DNA of 51,878 nucleotides from the NCBI GenBank assembly GCA_004335635.1, contig QAXH01004151.1, positions 1-51,878 on the forward strand, in the 5' to 3' direction. A program made the position numbers and the translations under genes. Origin of the DNA: Chloromonas sp. AAM2 (lineage: Eukaryota > Chlorophyta > Chlorophyceae > Chlamydomonadales > Chlamydomonadaceae). The notes below the pieces were generated by a model. It made no database searches. It had not been told where the DNA came from and saw only the letters and a list, made by a program, of their open reading frames with translations. Shown here piece after piece: positions 46,962 to 51,878 of the stretch. Within the stretch, counting starts at the first letter, position 1. Every line of letters begins with the position of its first letter.

Positions 46962-49900
46962 ATGGATCATCCCCAACCAAATCAGCAGCAGGAGACTGCA
47001 CCTCTTGTTGACCAGCACCTCACTGCTGCATCACAACAGCAGTTGCCGGCCCAGCATTTCCTGCACCAGCCACCTGCCATCTTACCCGCGCAGCCCAGTC
47101 TATACCATCAAACCCAGCCTGTCAGCTGGCCACAGCACGGAGCACAGATGCCGATGCCGATGCAGCAAATCCAGTCCCACTGGGCCCAGCCCCAAGTCAA
47201 TCCAACCTACACCGCAGCGGGCGGAGCAGTGCACCCAGCGGGCACACCCTCGTTTACTTTCATAGCACCCATCACAACCGAAAGCATGCCCCAGCAACAG
47301 CACACCCTCGTGCCACAAGTCGGATGGGGCGCCCCGCCAGTAAACGATGGTGCCTGGGGCAGCCGCCAGCCCACCTGGGGCCCTGGCCCCATCACTGGCT
47401 TGGACCCACACATGACCCTACCCACCCTGCCCGTTCCTATCGACTCCCACATGCATCAAACAGGCACTTGGCAGCAGCAACAACAGCAACAGCAACATCA
47501 GCTGCCGCACGAACAGCTGGAGCTGCAAGGCTTGCCTCAGGGCGGGTGGGGTATGGCAAGCCCAAGTGCAAACCCTAATGTACACATGGGTTCACGTAGA
47601 AACGAGTCCCAGATGTCCTTCCCCGTGACTGAGGCAGAGGAAGGAGCGGACATGTCCATGGAGGGTACTCCAGGAGGTGGAGTTGAAGAGCAAGCCACTG
47701 GTGGTGGAAATGGCAATGGAGAAGCCAGGGAGTCCAAGGAAGCCACAGAGAGGCTGTATGCTTTCATGCGGGATTTGGGAGCGGAGCTGGAGGCTGGGTG
47801 AGTGCTAGCCGCGTGTTGTGGGCTGATCTTGCTGCTAGATCAGGGAAGCCAGAATAGGGCCGACGACAAATGATGCGATGTTGCAGGCTTAACGTGCCAC
47901 TAACAGTTGACCTGACAACGGGTCGGAGTTTAGCGATGTTGCAGGCTGTAGTGTGTCACAAGCGCTGGGTAGAAGAGTGGCACAAGGTGGCAATCGACTT
48001 ACTGAGTCTAGCGTCATAATCCCATACACACCAATGCTTGTACGTTCGCTATCCCAGGTGGTGGGCTGGGTCCAAGAAGCGCGCCACAGGTACTACGGCT
48101 GGCCATCTCGACATCTACTATTATTCGCCTGCAGGGAAGAGGTAAGAGATTGCAACGTACCGTTCGCTCGTCAACAGCGAGGCGCGGGGTCCTTACGCAG
48201 GTTGCCGCGCCCACCGCGTTCACCGCGCATGTCAGCAGGTTGCCCAGTAACATCTGTCGCGAGGAACAAGCCGGTGCAACCTAGCGCAGCTTACCTGAAC
48301 TGACTTACCTTGATGACGGCCAGTGCAGCAATCCTCCATTTGCAATGCGCAGCTTGCGCACGCTGGTGGGCTGTGGCTCTTCCTTCCAGAAAATCGTGTC
48401 TGTAATGCGAAGTCAGGAAATCGTCATGTAAACAGGTTACTGTAGTTCTTTGGGCGCTGTAACCTTTTGTATAGCAGTGCAGTTTCACGATCAGTCAAGA
48501 TACAGCCCACGGACAACGTCTCTCTCCCTTCGTCGTCACCGTACTACTGCCATTATGATGCTATTCAGAATCGGCCTGTAACAACCAATGCCTGTCGTAA
48601 AAGTCATTCAGCTAATGACTTCTGCAGGCTGCCCTTCCTTACAACTGGCTCATGCTGTTGGTCCCTTGCTTGCTTCCAAGCTCACGGTTCCGCATGCCAT
48701 TCGTGTGGTTAATCCCTCCACGCACAGGTACCGGTCCAGACAGGAGGTCGCCAAGTCCCTGGGTCTCATGCCCATGGGCCCGGCGTCAGGCGGGGCGGGC
48801 AGTGGCAAAGCCGGCGGTGAGGGGCCATGTCATGGGCAGCACACTATGCTGATTATCGCTTGCTTGACCTTTTCCAAAACGACAGAGCCAAGGTATCACA
48901 GTGATGTTCTAAGAGCGGGCCATGGCATGGGGCACACGCCATGCTCATCCATGGTGTGATTCAGCTTGCTTGGGCTCTGGCGCAATGGGTTGTGGCGGAG
49001 TCCGAGGAGATGCCACAAGGATGGCCCAAAACTTTGTGAGGGTGGCTCATCTGAGCCAGCTATTTGCTTTGTACAGAGCCGGGCCCGCTGCCCACACATG
49101 GGAGCTGGACAACCACAATCATGAGAACGGTTTTGATTCTTGCACGTGGTTTGCAGGTGGTTCACGTGCTTCTGCCAAGGCAGCACGTGCCCGGTGGCAG
49201 GGCGAGGATTGGGATGAGGGCGTGAGCGCATGGACCAGCAACCTGCCGGCACAGCTTGATACAGGTGTGTGCTGATGGTCATGGCCGGCGGGCGTTTTGC
49301 TTGTTGGCAGTGCAAATGCCGTGCATTTGGCACACACCGGTTATTTCACTTGCAGAGCTTGTTGGTTTGTGCTTGTGTGAAGTATGTGGTGTGAAACCTC
49401 TTGTTGAGTGGCGTGCATAGTCTGCAAGGCAAGGACGCCAGGGACAGCTGATGATGTTGGCTCTCTTGCCCGCAGGTGTCACACTTCACTCCCTTGGGTC
49501 CATGTGGCCGCTCCTGCCCCACCACCACACCCGCTCCGCCCTGTACCCGCACGGCCTCACCACCAGCCGCACACTCCCGCTCGCCCTCCCACTCCCACCC
49601 CACGCACTACAGGCCGCCGTAGCCGGCTCCCCATTGCAACTCGTCACCGACGCGGCCAACCAAACAAGCAGTGGGGCCGGCGGGGAAGCGGGGCCGCCAG
49701 GCGGTGGGGTGCAGGCGGCCGGAGCGGGAGATGACGGGGAGGGAAAGCAAGGTCATCCAACACCCACCCGCGAGCATAGGGCGGTGGAAGCACAAGACAC
49801 ACCACAGGCAACAGGCAGGCAGGCAGCAGGAGTTAGCGGCGGGCATACTGACGATGGGAGCTTGACATTTATGTCCCAGATTTTGACTGGCCCAGCTGGG

Positions 49901-51878
49901 CCCCGCTGCTGTGTGTCCGCGATCCTGCCAGGTTAGTGCCTTACTTGTTTGCTGTGCTGTACTGCCATGGTATCTGCTCAAAATCACGCCCTGTGGCAAC
50001 ATATGAACTGCAAGCCCTGTACAGTCAAGTTTCAGATGCAGTCAGAGCCCATGTGTTAGTTGCGTGTAGGGAGTTCTCTTGTAATGCAGCTCTTGCACAT
50101 GTACAGCCGTACTGCTTTTTACTCCGTCTTCAGCAGTGTCCCTGGAATGGCCAGTTGGATGATGATGATGCTCTTGATAGGAATGACCACAGATAGTAGC
50201 AATACATGCATGATATGAATAGCTGTAGCTTGTCTGTGCTGTGCTGTCAACAGGCGGTGACACCCACCTTCTCCTATCGGAGGCCGCTACCCCGGAAGCT
50301 GCCTGGCAACAGGTGTGGGACCAGCATCGCAAGGCCATCACCCACATTCGCTGCGCTGCTGCAGCCGTAGCCGCGCTCCAACTAGCTGCATCACCACCAC
50401 CACCATCGTTACCATCAACAGCTGCGGCGTCTCCGGCACACGCGCCCGCTATCACGCACGCACCAAACGGCCAGAGTGCTGGTGGCGGTGGTGGTGTCCC
50501 CGCTGCACACACCCTGGGCCCGCAGGACGAACGCCCCTACGCCCCTCCCTCCACCGCTATCGGTCTACCCACCCACCTCAACCACCCCTCACTGCCTCCT
50601 GTATCATACGCACTCACACCCGCAGCCGCTGCTGTTGGCCCGGCCGGCCCAGCGGGGGACGCAGCAGCAGGGGGTGCAATCCCGGCAGCTCCGCCCAGTG
50701 CACAGGTGATGAAGGGGGTCTTCGGACTTGGCACAGCAGGCTTTTGCAACGTTGATACGATGATGTTGTGTATGAAGCTTGAGTCATCTTCCGTCCGATT
50801 TGTGGGATCATGCAGATATGATGAGGGACCCACCCACCCACTCACTCACTCACTCACTTACTCACTCACTCACTCACTCACTCACTCACTCACTCACTCA
50901 CTCACTCACTTGCAGGAGCTGCTTGTGAGGTCGGCGGTGGCGGCAGCTGAGTCCCTGGAGTTGCCTGATGTGGCGAGGGCCGCTAGGGCTTCGTTGCCTG
51001 AGCTCAGCCCTGTGCAGGTCGGAGGTAGCTTGCAACAAACTTCTCAGCAAAATAGTAGGAGATCGCCGTATTGCTCCAACCTACTTTGCATGCTTCATTT
51101 TCTTTGCATTAGGAATTCATGCTTCTGACAAAACTCTCAGCACCAAAGCTTTGTCGCAGCGCCATTTCCACAACTCTATGCATTCTCCAGGCTTCAAGCA
51201 TTTGCAAGCGCCTGTGTTGCCTTGAGCAGGACAGTGCTATGTTTTATCACTACAGTTCCACATGCTTATGAGCAAGATAACAGAAGCAAGCCAGGGCTGA
51301 CTGAGCGCTGAAGCCAGTGATCTGACGTTTGTGCCTGAGCCTGTTGTTGGCTGTGCAGGCGCTATTGGCGTGTGTCGTGCTGCCGCTGCCCCTGTGGGGC
51401 AGGCAGGAGTTTGCCCTCAACGACATGGACGTGCTGTCAGCGCTGGAAGAACTGCCAGGCAAGTGATGCACGTGATGAAAAACACACATTTCTCTAGGCA
51501 TCCTGAAGCTGGCAATTTATGCACACTCAAAGTCTTCTGGCTTTGATTGCACAAAATTCAATCGCTTGCTTCTGTTCATCGAGTGTTTGGTCCAGCAATA
51601 GCTTTTTCTTAGTCTATTGTTACGCACTGCCCTTATGCACTGCCCTTCCCTGCTATTGACCATCTTGCATGCTGATTCGCTACAAATCCACATATTTCTC
51701 CCTCTCACTCCTGTTGCCCCAGGTGTGATGCACTGTGAGGAGTACAAGGTAATCTCCGAGCGGCCCGGCGGTTTCCAGGGCGAGGTGAAACTGCAGGCAC
51801 GGGACCTGGCCCGCCACACAAAGGAGGCGCAGCGCTTGGCCGCCCGAGCGGCGGCTGAGGTGGACAGGCTGGCCAGTA
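46962..51878 (+). CDS. Gln-rich protein with MBD-like, FYRN and FYRC segments, 3' partial
   Basis: Predicted exons: 46962-47797, 47887-47986, 48058-48089, 48290-48401, 48506-about 48573, 48728-48816, 49157-49264, 49476-49931, 50254-50705, 50916-51017, 51359-51458, 51723 to the window end. The first exon is Gln/Pro/Gly-rich with a poly-Gln run and an acidic end. Exons 3-6 together resemble a methyl-CpG-binding domain: GWVQEARH, then YYCHYDAIQNR, then YRSRQEVAKSLGL. Exon 8 has an FYRN-like segment (LHSLGSMWPL, ALYPHGLTTSR) and, after a 90-residue linker, an FYRC-like strand (FMSQILTGPAGPRCCVSAIL) that continues in exon 9 with the FYRC end (LLLSEAATPEAAWQQVWDQH). The last exon shows a helical Ala/Arg/Glu stretch cut by the window edge. 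FYRN and FYRC pairs occur in histone methyltransferases and JmjC demethylases, so a chromatin role is likely; no catalytic domain is in view. Exons 2-5 are tentative, since one junction needs an unusual GC donor. Intron 11 (51459-51722) is GC-AG. Confidence 0.75.
50833..50909 (+). repeat. (CACT)n tetranucleotide array abutting a 3' splice site
   Basis: About 18 CACT units, with one TTACT variant, run up to six bases before the TTGCAG acceptor at 50915. The array takes the place of a normal polypyrimidine tract in front of exon 10 of the MBD/FYR gene. Confidence 0.9.

Noticed and set aside
50315..50755. Plus-strand 146-codon frame rich in Arg, Thr and Cys
   Set aside because: It is the shifted shadow of MBD/FYR exon 9, whose frame carries the FYRC end and joins in phase on both sides.

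Overview
This window is nuclear DNA from a eukaryotic green alga, most likely a chlorophycean (Chlamydomonas/Haematococcus-like). The reasons are many short GT-AG introns, codons ending mostly in G or C inside exons, long Ala/Gly/Gln low-complexity stretches, plant-type domain families (SPL/SBP C-terminal region, class-IV GATA finger, fused dehydroquinate dehydratase-shikimate dehydrogenase) and TGTAA-like polyadenylation motifs behind several genes. I cannot name the species. All gene models were built by hand from conserved motifs, splice sites and exon phase, so exon edges are predictions.

Layout. (1) 2144-6595, plus: C-terminal part of an SPL/SBP-family protein with ankyrin-like repeats and membrane segments. 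Its main exon is broken by a 28-bp tandem duplication. (2) 13317-10918, minus: a 7-exon hexapeptide-repeat O-acetyltransferase of the maltose/galactoside type. (3) about 14889-23369, plus: a 17-exon protein with two cyclic-nucleotide-binding-like folds; its first exon was not found. (4) 30623-26505 and (5) 39643-34881, both minus: two tandem paralogues joining an N-terminal BAH domain to a GATA zinc finger. (6) 46212-41168, minus: the plastid bifunctional shikimate-pathway enzyme. (7) 46962 to the window end, plus: a Gln-rich protein with an MBD-like segment followed by FYRN and FYRC segments, cut by the window edge.

How they relate. The genes do not form an operon or one pathway. Three of the seven (the two BAH-GATA genes and the MBD-FYRN/FYRC gene) look like chromatin readers and a fourth is from a transcription-factor family, so the right half of the window is rich in chromatin or transcription functions. 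Only the shikimate enzyme and the acetyltransferase are clearly metabolic.

Between genes lie 0.7-4.3 kb stretches where I recognise no conserved protein. Noteworthy non-coding structure includes an interstitial telomere-like array and a minisatellite in one intron, a G-quadruplex-type G-run array plus (GT)n/(GC)n at a 5' splice site, a (CACT)n array abutting a 3' splice site, several GC-AG introns, and a short dispersed repeat family found mostly in introns and intergenic DNA.
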